A stretch of 64,000 bases of DNA, taken from Halichoerus grypus (taxonomy: Eukaryota > Chordata > Mammalia > Carnivora > Phocidae). Below are positions 13,001 through 25,000 of this stretch, one piece after another; positions within the stretch are counted from its first letter, which is position 1; every line of letters starts with the position of its first letter. The notes under the pieces are model-generated. The model made no database searches. It was not told the origin of the DNA and saw nothing but the letters and a program-made list of their open reading frames with translations. A program made the translations under genes and the position numbers. The DNA lies in the NCBI RefSeq assembly GCF_964656455.1, contig NC_135726.1:4040001-4104000 (forward strand). Reading direction: 5' to 3'.

Positions 13001-16000
13001 GAAAGAAACCCCGAGCCCGAGCAGCTCTGGCTTGTGTGCCTGGAGCCCCTCGTGGAGGAGCTGACGGGCCCTGAAAACAGCCCTGCACCGAGATTAGGCT
13101 GGAGCAAAGAACAGCGGGAGACCCAAGGAGAAGCCTCAACAGGCCTCGCTCTCCCACGGTCCCCAAATCAGCACTCGGGATCTGACGGGGGACTTGCCCC
13201 TCCCAGAGGACTGGACAGGAGCCACAGGCCCTGCCTCCCAGGGACACAGGGAAGGGCCCAGACACCAGCCTCCACCCACGATCTCGTCCTGCCCTGACCC
13301 CCACCTCCAGGCAGGGAGACTGAGGCTCAGAGAGAGGGGGCGGCCTGCCCAGGGTCCCGCGGCTGGAATGTGGCCGGCATGCTGTTCCTAAAGCAGGTGT
13401 GCCGGGCTCTAGACCCCGTGTCTCGTGAATGCAGGCTTCGGAGCGGGGATATCCGGGGGGGAGGTTCACTAAAGACAAGCGTGTGGAGCCCCGCCTCGGA
13501 GACAGAGAAGAGGGGTGGGCCAACGGGAGAAATTACAGTTAACAAGCCTCCCTGTCTCCGGGGCTCATGACCACGCCGCCCTCGTACCTACGGGCGCCTG
13601 CAGGTGCTCCGGCCCCTGTGGGAAGCACCCTCCCCTGCTCTCACCCCGAGGCTCCATCTCCCTCCTCGACGGCCACCTGCTCAGGAGGCCTTCCCTGACC
13701 CCGCCAGATGACAGCCAATGCTCTTGCTGTAAGCTCCCTGGGAAGACACATGTCATTGCTCGTGGCCATGACCCCACTTGACCCCAGTCTTATGAGGGTA
13801 GGGCCTTAAGTGTCAGGTCCCATGATCATCCCCACAATTACCACCTGGCAACGTCCTGCACGCGGCAGGTGCTAATATAACACATCCACACCGAATGCGT
13901 GGACTCCCTCACTGGAGCCTGACGTACCCAACGGAAGCCTGGTGTTGTCATGCCCGTCTTTGGGCAGAGCGACCGAGGGGTCTGAGAACCAGCCTCGAAA
14001 TCTGCCCCCTGGACACTCCACTGCCCGTGGATGACACACGATCCAGGGAGCAGCACGAACAGGTTTGTCTCACGTCCGGATCCTTGCACCTCCTGCCCCT
14101 CGGCCCCCACAATGGGCAGAACCAGCAGTGAACAGCTGGCCGAGACAACAGGGCCCCTGGGCCACGACCGGGTCTGGGACCCCCACCCTAGCCCACCCGT
14201 TTCTGTACCCCAGAGCCCACCGGACTGACAGGGAAAGCCCGGCGTGGAGAGCCACCCTCTCCTGCTCGGCCGCGCCTCGGGGAGACCCTGCCTGCTGTCA
14301 CAGGGCCTGCCGGGGCAGCCACAGGGACAACACGTCCCGAACACGAACACCTGGTTAGCCCCTCGGGCCCAGTTCCGTCCCCCTGGGACAGAGCCCGAGA
14401 AAATACTGCAAAACGTGAGCAACACTTTAGGCCCCAGACACGTTACTTCTAGTAGCGGGGACAGTGGAAACGTCCCGAGAGGCCGACTAGAAACAAGGGG
14501 TAGGATACGTGGCGGATACACGGCCCCTGAAAGCGGGGCATCTGCCCAGGCCGCGGCGGGGAGGGAACCGTGAACATTTACGGCAAATCCAGGCGAGGCA
14601 TCGGCCAGAGGCAAACAGGGTGGAAGGAAGGAGGCCATCAAGGAGAAAGGCCACCCCTGCCCAGCCTGGAGGTCACCTGGCACGGGCACAGTCTGGTTTG
14701 TTGTGTATTTAAGCCGTGAGCGCCAATGACAGCAGGGACGCGGGTGCGGCCAGCACCCAGCTCAGGGTGTGGCCACGGGAGAGGCCTCCTCAGGGGACAC
14801 GCCAGCGCAGCCCCGTGTCCCCAGGGAGCCAGGGGGCTGAACCCCGGGACTGGAGGGGGGGATCTGCCCACCACGTACGGCTGCACAAGCAGGGGGAGGG
14901 GGCACCTTGACTTCAGTGTTCCGTTTTCCCGTTTGACCCACAGACAGAGGGGACAGCCACTCGGGGCGGCTTCGAAGTCACTTCCTACCTCGGTAACACA
15001 GGTTGTTCTTACAGCTGCCTCCGTAGCTGGGCGGGCACTCGGAGCAGGGCCGGCCGGTTTTGTACGGGGCTTCTCCGATCCAGTTGCCCCTGCGGACACA
15101 CCAAACACACCATCAGGAGGGGCCGCCACCCGAGGGCCGGGGGCCCCTCCTCTCCCCCTTCCTGGGCCGTCCAGGGGAGGAAGGAGGGTGTGTGTGCTGG
15201 GTAAAGGGGGAGAGGCAACTGCACGGAGCCTAGAGAATTCTAGAAGAATGCTGGTCGGGAGCTGTGACACATCCTTCCTCCCCAGCACCTTGGTCCCCTC
15301 GTGTTGGGGTGTGTGTTACCATGCCCCGGGCCCCACATCTGCCCGTGTCCTGCCTTACACAACTCTGAACACTGTCCCCCACCCCCCACCCCAGCCCCAA
15401 CCCCTTTGTACTGGAAAGCTGCTGAGCTCCCCCCTGTTAAGCCGTTTCTCAAAGGAGTAAAAGTCAGCATGTTCTAGGGAGTACCTCATGTTTACTAAGT
15501 TCCTACAACCAGGTCCCCCCATCCTTCCGACACCCAGGAGGGATGTGCTGGAATTCCATCCTTTTTTAGAGGAGGCCACTGGGGCTCAAAAAGGTTAGGT
15601 GACCTGCCCAAGGTCACACAGCAAGCAAGCGGAGGGGCTCAGAGCCTTTGAGCACTCTGCCCTCGCGGTTGGGACCAAGGTCCCTCCTGATGTCATGGAC
15701 ACCGTCCCACCTCCCTCTGAAGTTCCCAGGCAGGAAAACTGGAGGCTGGTCAGGGCCTGGTTCTCCGGGGGCCAGGTAGCAGGTGCGGAGCAATATCCCC
15801 AAGCCCCTCTCCCAGAGCCTGGGCCTTTGGCACACAGGCTGGAGCCATGCGTGACCGGGGAACAGTCTCTGTGACTCCTTCTAGAAACTTCCTTCGGGGT
15901 TGACCTGGTTGGTCACCCATCTGTTCACTCAGGAAGGCAATCCAGAGCCCCGCTACTCAGCTCAGCCCGGCCCCGGCCACCCTCAGCCTCCCTCCGCTGA

Positions 16001-19000
16001 GCAGTCCAGAGCGACTCCCCAAGTTGGACCCCAGCCATGCCCGCCGTGTGACCCCACCGCTGCCCTCAGCCCTGGCCCTCTGTCTCCTTCTCTGTAACAG
16101 GGGCCCCATCGGGAGGTTGTGTGGTGACAGAGTGATGGCGTGGAGGCCCTCAGACCAGGGCCCTGCTCATGGTGAAGGTCGCGTGCTCTGCGAGCGTTTG
16201 CTGAATCAACAAGCTTGTCAGGTGGCGTTTCTGATGGCTTTCCAGGGAGGTCGGGGGCCTGGCTCAGCGACCTGCATGGCCAGGGGCTCAGACTCTTGAG
16301 GAAAGAGGCCATGGATACCACACAGCAATCAAAACGGCCCATTGAACAGGCAACACTATGCACAAATCTCAAACGCACGGTGTTGAGCAGATGCTGGGCC
16401 CGAAAGAGCATACGTGTCTGGTCCGTTCGCGTGAGGGTCCAAACCAGACACTGACCAATGCGGAGAGATGTCGGATGGTGGCACCTCTGGGGGACATCCT
16501 GGGCCCCTGGAAATATGCTCCATCTTGAGCTGGGGGTAGTTACAGGGCTATATACGTACCATACGGACTGACTGTGCATCTCCCCCCCCCACCCGTTAAT
16601 TCCTGCGTTGAAGCCCTGGGGGGGCTGTGTGCGGAGACGGGGCTTCCCAGGAGGTAAGTGAGGTGAAATGAGGTCACGGGATAAGGCCCTGATCCCCCAG
16701 GACTAGTGTCCCTAGAAGAGGAGACACGAGGGAGTCTGAAGAAAGGCCACGTGAGGACACAGGGAGGAAGGGACTCGCCGGCATCCGGCCCCGCCGTGCC
16801 TCCTCCTGAGACGCGCAGCCCCTGGGCCTCGGTCATGGCCGCCCGCGCCGGCTAGCCCACGCAGACACGTGTGGGATTCATCGGGCCGCACGCTTAAGAC
16901 TAGTGTGTATCATCCATACGTTATTCTTTTTTTCAAGAAAACAGCTGGGCGCTGAGAAAGGCAGAACTCTGTTTCTGACAGGATCTTCAGGTGTTTTTTT
17001 TTTTCTTTTTTATACAGAGTGGAATCGAAATATCCCTCACGCCCCAGCGGCCACTCTGCCGGGGATCCCACCATCGTGGGCCAGTTACTGCTCGTCCACG
17101 GGGCTGGCGTGCCCCCCAGCCGCAGCGATGACCTCATCCACCCGCCCTCACGCCGGGCCTGTGGGCTGCCAGACACTTGACGGAGAGCATCTATTTTCCT
17201 CCTGACCTCAGCGATTCCTTCTCATCCCACCTCCTCACGGCCACTCCTGACCCGAACCAAGTAAGTGAGGTCATCCTCATGTCATTCGGTCACTGAGCAA
17301 ATATGCCTCAAGGGCATACTGTGTGCAGGGCCCGGTGCTAGGCGACGGCCGGCCCCATGGCCAGCATGCAAACCACAGGCCATACACAGGGAGGGCAGTG
17401 CTCCAAGAAGCAGCACATTATTTGATGAGCAAAGGTCCTCCATGCCAGGCAAACGCATCCCAACCCATACAACCATGTTCCCTGTTCTTACTTTGGAGAG
17501 TAATTGCAGACGAGGTAGACTGCATTCTCCCAAACATCTCCCCAAACGTTCATCCTCTCGCAGGTGTTCACAGCACAGCCAATCTTGTTGGTGGTGGCCC
17601 AGACTATCTGAAAAGATGACATCCACGTGTCAGAGCCAGGGACAAGGCAGAGCGGGACAACATAGTCTGGCCTGGATCTCCAGGGTGCTGGCGCTAAAGG
17701 CGTGTATGTTGTGAAGGGGTGAAGGACCAGACTTTTTCTTAAACCCCCTGAAGATCCATGTTTGTTAAACACACACACACACACACACCCAAACAAAAAC
17801 AAACCACACACGAGGAAAATGTGCTAGCGATGGAAAATTGCCATACAAGTTTCTAGCGCTTACTCCCCGTTTCTGTGCTTGTGTCACAAACCCAAGCTCA
17901 GCCCAGCAGCCGTACTTTAAATAATACCAAATTAAAGGAAAATATTATGGTGATGACAGAGCAGTTTTCCAACTGGGTAGCAGTCCTGCAGGGCCAGGTG
18001 AGTGATGGGGTCTGGGGGTGCTGGGCTGAGGCCTCAGCTCGGGCCTCGGGGGTTACCTGTGTGTAGTGGGTGCACATGGGCCCAGAGCACCTCTCCGGAC
18101 ACCAGGGGTTGCACTCGTGGGGGTAGGGGTAGGTGTAGTCCTTCACCTCGTCATACCAGGACTGGACATGGAAGCCGGGAGAGCGGTACCTGAGAGGGCA
18201 GATCAGCTAGTTACGTCCCAGCCACCACACACGCAATAGACCGAGACCACAGCTCACGGCACAGCCACCCACGGGGCGGGCTGGAGAAGGGGCTGCTGTG
18301 GGCAAACAGCCCCAAATCCTGCCCAGCACCTGCTGTAAGTGCCTATGACCCAAACTTGCAAGGAGCTCACCTGGGCATCCCCGGAGTGCCTGGGTTCCAG
18401 GAATTTCCCTGGGTGGCCCACACGCCACCTGTGTGTGCAGGAGACATTTGCCTGGCCCCCAGTGAGTCATTGTTTATATTACAATTATGTATTTATGCCC
18501 ATGTACATTTGGGGAAATACATGTAGCCCACGAACCCCCGATTTCTCAGATATGATTGTTAAAACACAACTTGATTGAAAACGTGAGTCCCTTTAAAGTC
18601 AGTGCAGAGAAAAACAGTGAGTAAGTAACTGTCCAGGTAATGCACAGAAGGGACGCCGGGGAAGGTCTGAAAGCTGCAAAATAGCCGGCTATGGGGGACA
18701 GGGCACATGGGTCCCCATCACCCCCGAACAAGAGCCTAGAGGCTCACGTTTCTCTATCATCGTGACTGGCTTCATTTCTCAGCTGCTGGTGGGGGGACCC
18801 AAGGACTCAGATACAAGGTAGAAAATGAACTGAAGATGCAGAAACCTGCAGGGATGCAGAGCCCTGCTGTCACGTGGGCAAATCCTTTCCAAAACTTCCT
18901 ATTTAGGATCTGATCCCCTGAGCCCTCCCTCACCCCCACCCTGGTCATCACCATGGGTGGCCACGGCCCCCTCGCTCGGCCCCATCCACCAGGTTGGCAT

Positions 19001-22000
19001 CGTTGCTTTCTTCCCAGGAAAGAAAATAAACTGAACACAAATCACTGGTCAGCGTCACCAGCAAGTGTAAACAAAGCGGTTTCGATAAAGAGAGAAGACA
19101 CGAGGGGTCTGGCCGTTTCTGAGAGCACTGTGGTGAGCCGGGCAGTTAGAGGTCTTGTAACAATTACCATCAGAGCCCAGAGCGCATGGTGGTGGTCAGT
19201 GACGTGGCCGGGGCCTGCTTGGAGAAGGACGCTGGCAGCCACGGAACCACGGAGCCACAGGGCTGTGTGGGGACACCCGTGCCCGTCTGATCCCCCAGAG
19301 TGCCACGGCCAGGCTGCTGCAGGGGCCCGGAGAACGAAGGGGGCTCTTTGGGAAAGCAGGTCGGCACTCAGCGTCCCGCAGGGGCAAGCCCTCTGAGCCC
19401 CCCGCCATCAGTCCCAGTACTAAGCCTGATGCAGCAACAGCAAGACCAGATCCAAGAATGGCTAACATTCGGCCTGTCGGCTCGATGGCCCGAAGGCAGC
19501 CTTGACAATGATCACCATGACGGCTACGGAATAGAACTGTCTGATACCATATGAGAAGGGGAGAAAGAATTAAAAGCTGTCCTGGCCACCGTTACCACGA
19601 AGTAAAAATATGCCAGCCCACAGCCAGATGCTACACAGGAGTCCAGGAATATTCTGGCTGCTGAGCCAGGCCAAAGGAATGATGGGTTTTTTCCCTGTAG
19701 ACATTTTCTTTTCATGCTACCGGAAGACTGATTTTACAAAAAGCAGAATTCACCAGAAGACAACAAAAAAAAACCAGGTGTTAATTCACTTCCGTGAAGT
19801 CTGGACCCCTCATGACACCTGCTCAGGTTCTGTCCTGGAAAAGCACTGACCAAAAGGAAGCCGACCATTGGCAGCCACACTGAACGCAGGCGCTTACGGA
19901 GCTGGGGAATATCTGGGCTGCAAGACAGGCACCCTGTGCTTTGAGGGGATACTTCAAGTCCGGTCCAACTTTTCAACGATGCCGGCAAAGCACAAGTGGG
20001 CCTTGAGCCCCTGGCCAGCCCTGGGTTCGGCCCCAGAGGACTTGCGTCCACAGCATGTTGTCTGGCTGGTTGATGAGTTTGCACCAGCGAGAAGGCACGT
20101 TCCCCACATCCCCTAAGGAAACCAGCCCTCAGCTGGGTGGGTGCTCAAGTGCGTGCATCTTAGAGACCATGCTCAAGAGCCTCCTCCGGGCAAGGGGGCC
20201 TGGGTGGTGAGGGCGAGCCTCCCCATGGCCAGACGAGGAGGGGAAGGTGAGGGACAGCTGCTCGCCAGGTGGAACCTGGCTGGGCCTGGAGAAGGAGCAG
20301 AACCCAGACGTGCCGGGGCAGAGAAGACACTCTAACCAGCACTGCATAAGCAACATCCCCGTGTTCCCAGCTCACCCGGCCAGCTCCCTGCCGCAACGGG
20401 CTCAAGAATCCTTTCAAGGCAGTGGGATGGAACCCCCAAGCTAGAAACCCCGAGCCTGGTGATCAGTGTCTGGAGCCAACAAGCAGCCTCGCATCCGTTT
20501 TGCCACTTACTTGGAAGTGACCCTGGGCACTGAGCCTGTTTCCCCACATTCAGACAGGCACGGGGGATCCTGAGGACTTAAACGTGACAACAGACAGCGA
20601 GCACCAAGCCCAGCACACAGTAGGTGCTCTGCAGGGGCGGCCAGTTCACAAGCGAGGGGGGACCACGGCGGCTCTTACCTGCCCCAGTGGACGGCCAGGT
20701 TCTGCCCAAGGGACACCAGCAGACTGGTGGGCCCGTGCTCCCAGAGGCACTCGTGAGCCCACGCCGCCGCCGACCGCTCCAGCTCCTCGTCCCAGGTCTG
20801 CAGGGAGAGGAAACACGGGCCGCCAGGGTCAGGGATGGTGTAAGAACGAAACCTGCAGCCACGGGCCCCGCGTGGACCCCACACGGAGCCCAGGCCAGGT
20901 CTCCGTTCTCGGACACTGGGGTCCACGCAGATGTTGGACGGGCTCCTGACCCAGCAAGCGGGGAGGGGCAGGGCAGCAAAGAACTCAGGGCAGCCCAGCC
21001 CATGGCGGTCCTCGCAGTTCCTGCTCTGGGCTCCCCCTTGGCCGGGATGCTGAGACAAGCCCCTTGCCTGGGGGTGCCCTCGGTGCAGCCCTGTGAACAT
21101 GCTGAACACCACAGAACTGTATGCTTAAAAGTGGTTGAAAGGGTGAATTTTATGTTTTGTGTATTTTACTGTTCTAAAAAGAAAAAGGAGCAAGAAATGC
21201 CTCCGTCCCAGCCCATCCTGCTCTCCTGCGGCTCAGGCCACCCGGACCCAGGGGGAGGGGGTGGGGGGCAAGGGCAGGGTCTGGGCCAGAGGATCTGAGA
21301 CAGGCTGCACCTCCCGTCCTGCCTCCCCACCGGCCCAGGAACGCACATAACTCCCCGGGAAGGAATACGGTGAACAAAGCAGGGGGCTCATTGCCCTCCG
21401 GTCAGCTGCTGTCCGTCCTCCTCCCAGTCGCCAGGCGGGCAGGCGCTGTTCCCTCTCGGGGCCGCCCCAGCCCCCGGCACACAGTAGGTGCTCATGGGAA
21501 GACGGTCAGGCAGAGCCCCAGGACCTGGCCGGGAACGGGACACTGACGGCGCTAACTGCGGGCCCCCAGGACGGAACATCATGAAGCCGAGCACCTCCCA
21601 ACCTCCTGCCCAGCCGCCTCTTTCCGGCCTCAATGCCGGAGATTGAGGAACATCCAGGGCGAGTCCTGGCCTAGGGCAGACGCCCCTGCGGACCTGGGGC
21701 ACACCCCTGGACGCAACCCCCGTTTCGGTTGCAGTGGATGTTCTGGGTACACTCGGACATCAGACTCCTCTCTTGACGTGCCCACCAAGCACTGTGTCCC
21801 TTCTGCCTAGGATCCTTCTCCCAAGCCTGGGACAGCCTGAAGTGGGGAGGGGACAGGCTGCCTTCGGGTGGGCGATCCTCCTGCTGCTCTCTTTCCTTAG
21901 CAGATCCAAGCCCCCGCTCCCACCGGGAGACCCCGTAGTATACCGTGATGTTGGACTTCCTCCTTCCTGTCTTCTGGACTTGTGCATCACCCGCTCCCCA

Positions 22001-25000
22001 ATAAACTACCCGAACCAACTTGGTGGCTCCATCTCTAAGCAAGCACCCGCTGATGCTCCATGAAGGAACAGACGCCATCCACTGCGAGGGGAGGGCAGTG
22101 GGGACAGGAGGGAACACCAAGATCCCTCTGGCCATGGCCAGCTAAGGCCCTTCCCAGAGTCCAGGGAGGCAGGGCAGAGTGCGTGCAGGCGCTGACCCCA
22201 CCCCGAGGCTCACTAGCTTCTCAGAAGTTCACTATTTATTCTGATCAATGTGAACCTTGTGTGCCTTCGGTCCGCATCCATAACATTTTCTACAGCTCAG
22301 CGGGGATGGCTGTAGGGAGGGCCCTGGCAGATCTCTGGGGGTTAAGGCTTCCGAAATTCTGGCTAGAGGTAGAGGACACAGCCAGACAAGGACCCAGCTC
22401 TCCCCTCCCTGCTTTCGAGGCCTCCTTTTGGGCCCGCCCTTCACCTCCCGCCCTTCACCTCCCGCCCTTCACCTCCCACCCTTCTCTTGGCTCCAGCTGT
22501 GCCTGGCACGTAGTAGGACCTCAGAGAGGCACAGGTGAACACTCTCTACCCCCCAAAGGGAGGACTGGGGCAAGAAAGAGGGAAAGAGCCAGGCAGTGGG
22601 GGGCACTGGTGAGAGTGTGGGGCCAGGCCCTGCCCCTTGCTCGCTGTGTGACTGTGGACAAGCGGCTTCACCTCTCTGAGCCTGTTTCCCCACCTGGGCT
22701 CATGATGTCGCCGGAACAGGATGTGGGGGACGGTTGAACGAGCAGGCATCAAGCCCCCAGGCGAGGTGCCGAGCAGCTCTCAGTAAACAGTACCTGGATA
22801 TTAAGGAAATTAACTTTCTCAAGCACCTACTACGTGCCAGGGGCAGGGTTAGGCCCTGTACCTGAACACCTGCCACTTGCCAGAGAACAGTATTAGCATC
22901 ACTTTCTTATTTCATTCTCAGAATAAGCCCTTGAGGTTAAGTTATATTTTCCCACTGTTGCAGACAAAAATACCCAAAAAACAAAAAAAACCCTTGAGGC
23001 TAAGGGAGGTTAGGTAACTTGCCGAAGGTTACACAGCAGGAAGTTAGAACTTTAACAACCCAGCTTTATCTGGCTTCCCAGGGTCTCATCTTGCTCTGCA
23101 TGCTGTCACCAAGGGCTGGTCCCACTCCACTAAAATAATAAGTCACTAAAATAGTAACAGCAACAGTATAGTTAACACTTATTTAGCACTTGTGCATTAT
23201 CTCATCAACTCCTCCGAACAGTCCTATGAGAAAGGTACTTTTATTGTCCCCGATTATGCAGGTGAGGAGACATGAACACAAAGAGACTAACTAATCTGCC
23301 TGAAGTCACCCAGCTACCAAGCGGCAGGCTGGCTCCAGAGCCCGTCCACCTATAAAACCTCAGAATAGGGTGTCTCAACTCTTTGGAGTTTTAATGTCCG
23401 CCTTTCAGGGCTACGGCTATTTCAAAAGGACCACGGCCGGAGCCCCAGCAGCCACGGCTGAGCAGGAAGCTGGATTTTCAAGATACTTTCTCAAATGAGT
23501 GCCCCTTGTTTGGGTGGAGACCGGAACAGATAGGCAGGCCTGGGGTGGAGGGGCTGGGCCTCGTGCTACCTCCCTGCCTTGGGGCCCCTGCTCAGAGGGG
23601 CCAACACCACCAACGAAGGCCCAGCTCCCCTGACAGGCAAGCCATTTAGACCTAAGGACCCAGATCCCAGCTCCACCCCTGAAATAACACAAAATAGACA
23701 GGAAAGCATGGCAGGCTCGTGAGAGGCTGCACTGACGTTCCCTGCTGCCTATGTGAGCCCTGCTCACTGCACCGAATCTTCCATACAGCCTGGACAAGCA
23801 CAGAGTGGAGACCTGAAGACGAGCGTAAACTGAGCCTGTTCCCGATAGGAGGCAGGAAGCAGCCAGGATCCCCGGGCTTTGGGGCTCAGTCAAGCTCCCT
23901 GCTCCCTGCTGGGCACCATATAGGGCCTTGGGGTGGGAGACGGCCCAGGAGGAAGGCCAACCTATACAGAGAGGTGGAGAGTGTCCTTTCCCCCCCGGGG
24001 ACCAGGCCAGGTGTCAGGAAGGATGGGGGAAGAGTCCACACCGAAAGCCACCAAGAATTCTACTCTAATTCTCTACGTCTTTAACCCTAAAAAGGCCTGC
24101 ACCAGCTGCTGATGCATTAGTATTTTGAAGGGGTGCCCGCTCTTCCTAAGATTAGCACAACCCCTTCAGAGTAAATGCCTGGGCCATGTTCTTGAGGGAA
24201 AGAAGAAATGGTTTCATAACGAGTTCCCAAAGGACAGCCTTGCTCCAAGGGTGTTTGCCCAGAAGGGCAAGCCTTTCATCTGCCCTGTAGCCAGTGACGG
24301 GCCACCTCGTGAGGGCAGAGACGGCGACACTGAGGGGCTCCCAGGCACGCGGGGTGCTCCCTGATCACGAGCACCACCTACATCAGAGCCCAAGGCACCA
24401 TGAAACGGGACAGTAGAGTCCAGAGGAGGGAGAGGAGCTGGGTTCTGAGTGAGGCTTGCTTACGACGGGATAAGGCATGAGGTGGGGACAGGACTCCTGG
24501 GGGAGGGAGGGCCTGGCGGCATCTTCGGGGAACACCGAGTGGCCTCTCAGGACAGATGAGCTCGTGATCGAAGGCCTCCAGAGCCAGGCAGGAGCATCTG
24601 GGCTCCATCCTGGGCACAGAGGGCCCTGAGGCTCCTGAGCAGGAGACAGGCTTGCTGAAGGTCAGGAAGGGCGCAGGAGGCAGGGCTCAGGGCGGGCCAG
24701 CAGGGGACAACGTGGGAGGTGAGAAGCCCCAGGGCTGATCGAGGTGTTGGGGGGACAGGCTGGGCAGACAGGAAGCGGGCAGGGGCAGTGGGGGTGCCAG
24801 GGTTTAAACTGGGCGCGGGATGGTGGCTGCGAGCCTGGGTCCTGCGGTCCGTTCTGCCACTACCGTCTCTGACCTCGGGCCTCAGTTTCCTAGTCTATAA
24901 AACGGGAGAAAAGCCGCAGGTGTGTCACGGGGCTGGGAGGACGGGAAGCGGTCCTGGCGGAAACAGAGGGGCGTGCGTGGATGTGGGGCCGGAGGCATGG

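Larger units (their letters stand above)
9818..14988 (-). other. CRISPLD2 intron 6
   Basis: A 5.2-kb intron. It holds MIR-like fragments near 12030-12125 and 13300-13400, a short 8-bp tandem repeat (12145-12170) and a GT-rich patch (12427-12467). The right part (about 13-15 kb) is GC- and CpG-richer than its surroundings, giving long chance ORFs. No supported gene inside. Confidence 0.8.
15090..17491 (-). other. CRISPLD2 intron 5
   Basis: Holds a reverse MIR (about 15555-15660) and a plus-orientation copy of an unnamed old repeat (about 16590-16850). A T run at 16995-17004 and otherwise unrecognised sequence. Confidence 0.8.

Noticed and set aside
13838..14689. 283-codon minus-strand ORF in CRISPLD2 intron 6
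   Set aside because: The region is GC- and CpG-rich, so stops are rare. The translation is low-complexity proline/glycine/serine text, several other frames are open too, and correctly phased exons 6 and 7 flank it.
20624..21298. 224-codon plus-strand ORF over exon 3
   Set aside because: It is antisense to CRISPLD2 exon 3 and runs into an L1 tail; a shadow of the coding exon plus GC-rich intron.
22434..22485. Regularly repeated units suggesting a CRISPR-like array
   Set aside because: The 14-bp units are directly adjacent with no spacers, in a vertebrate intron; an ordinary minisatellite.
22060..22737. 225-codon plus-strand ORF in intron 2
   Set aside because: It runs through a minisatellite and a MIR fragment; no protein-family signal.
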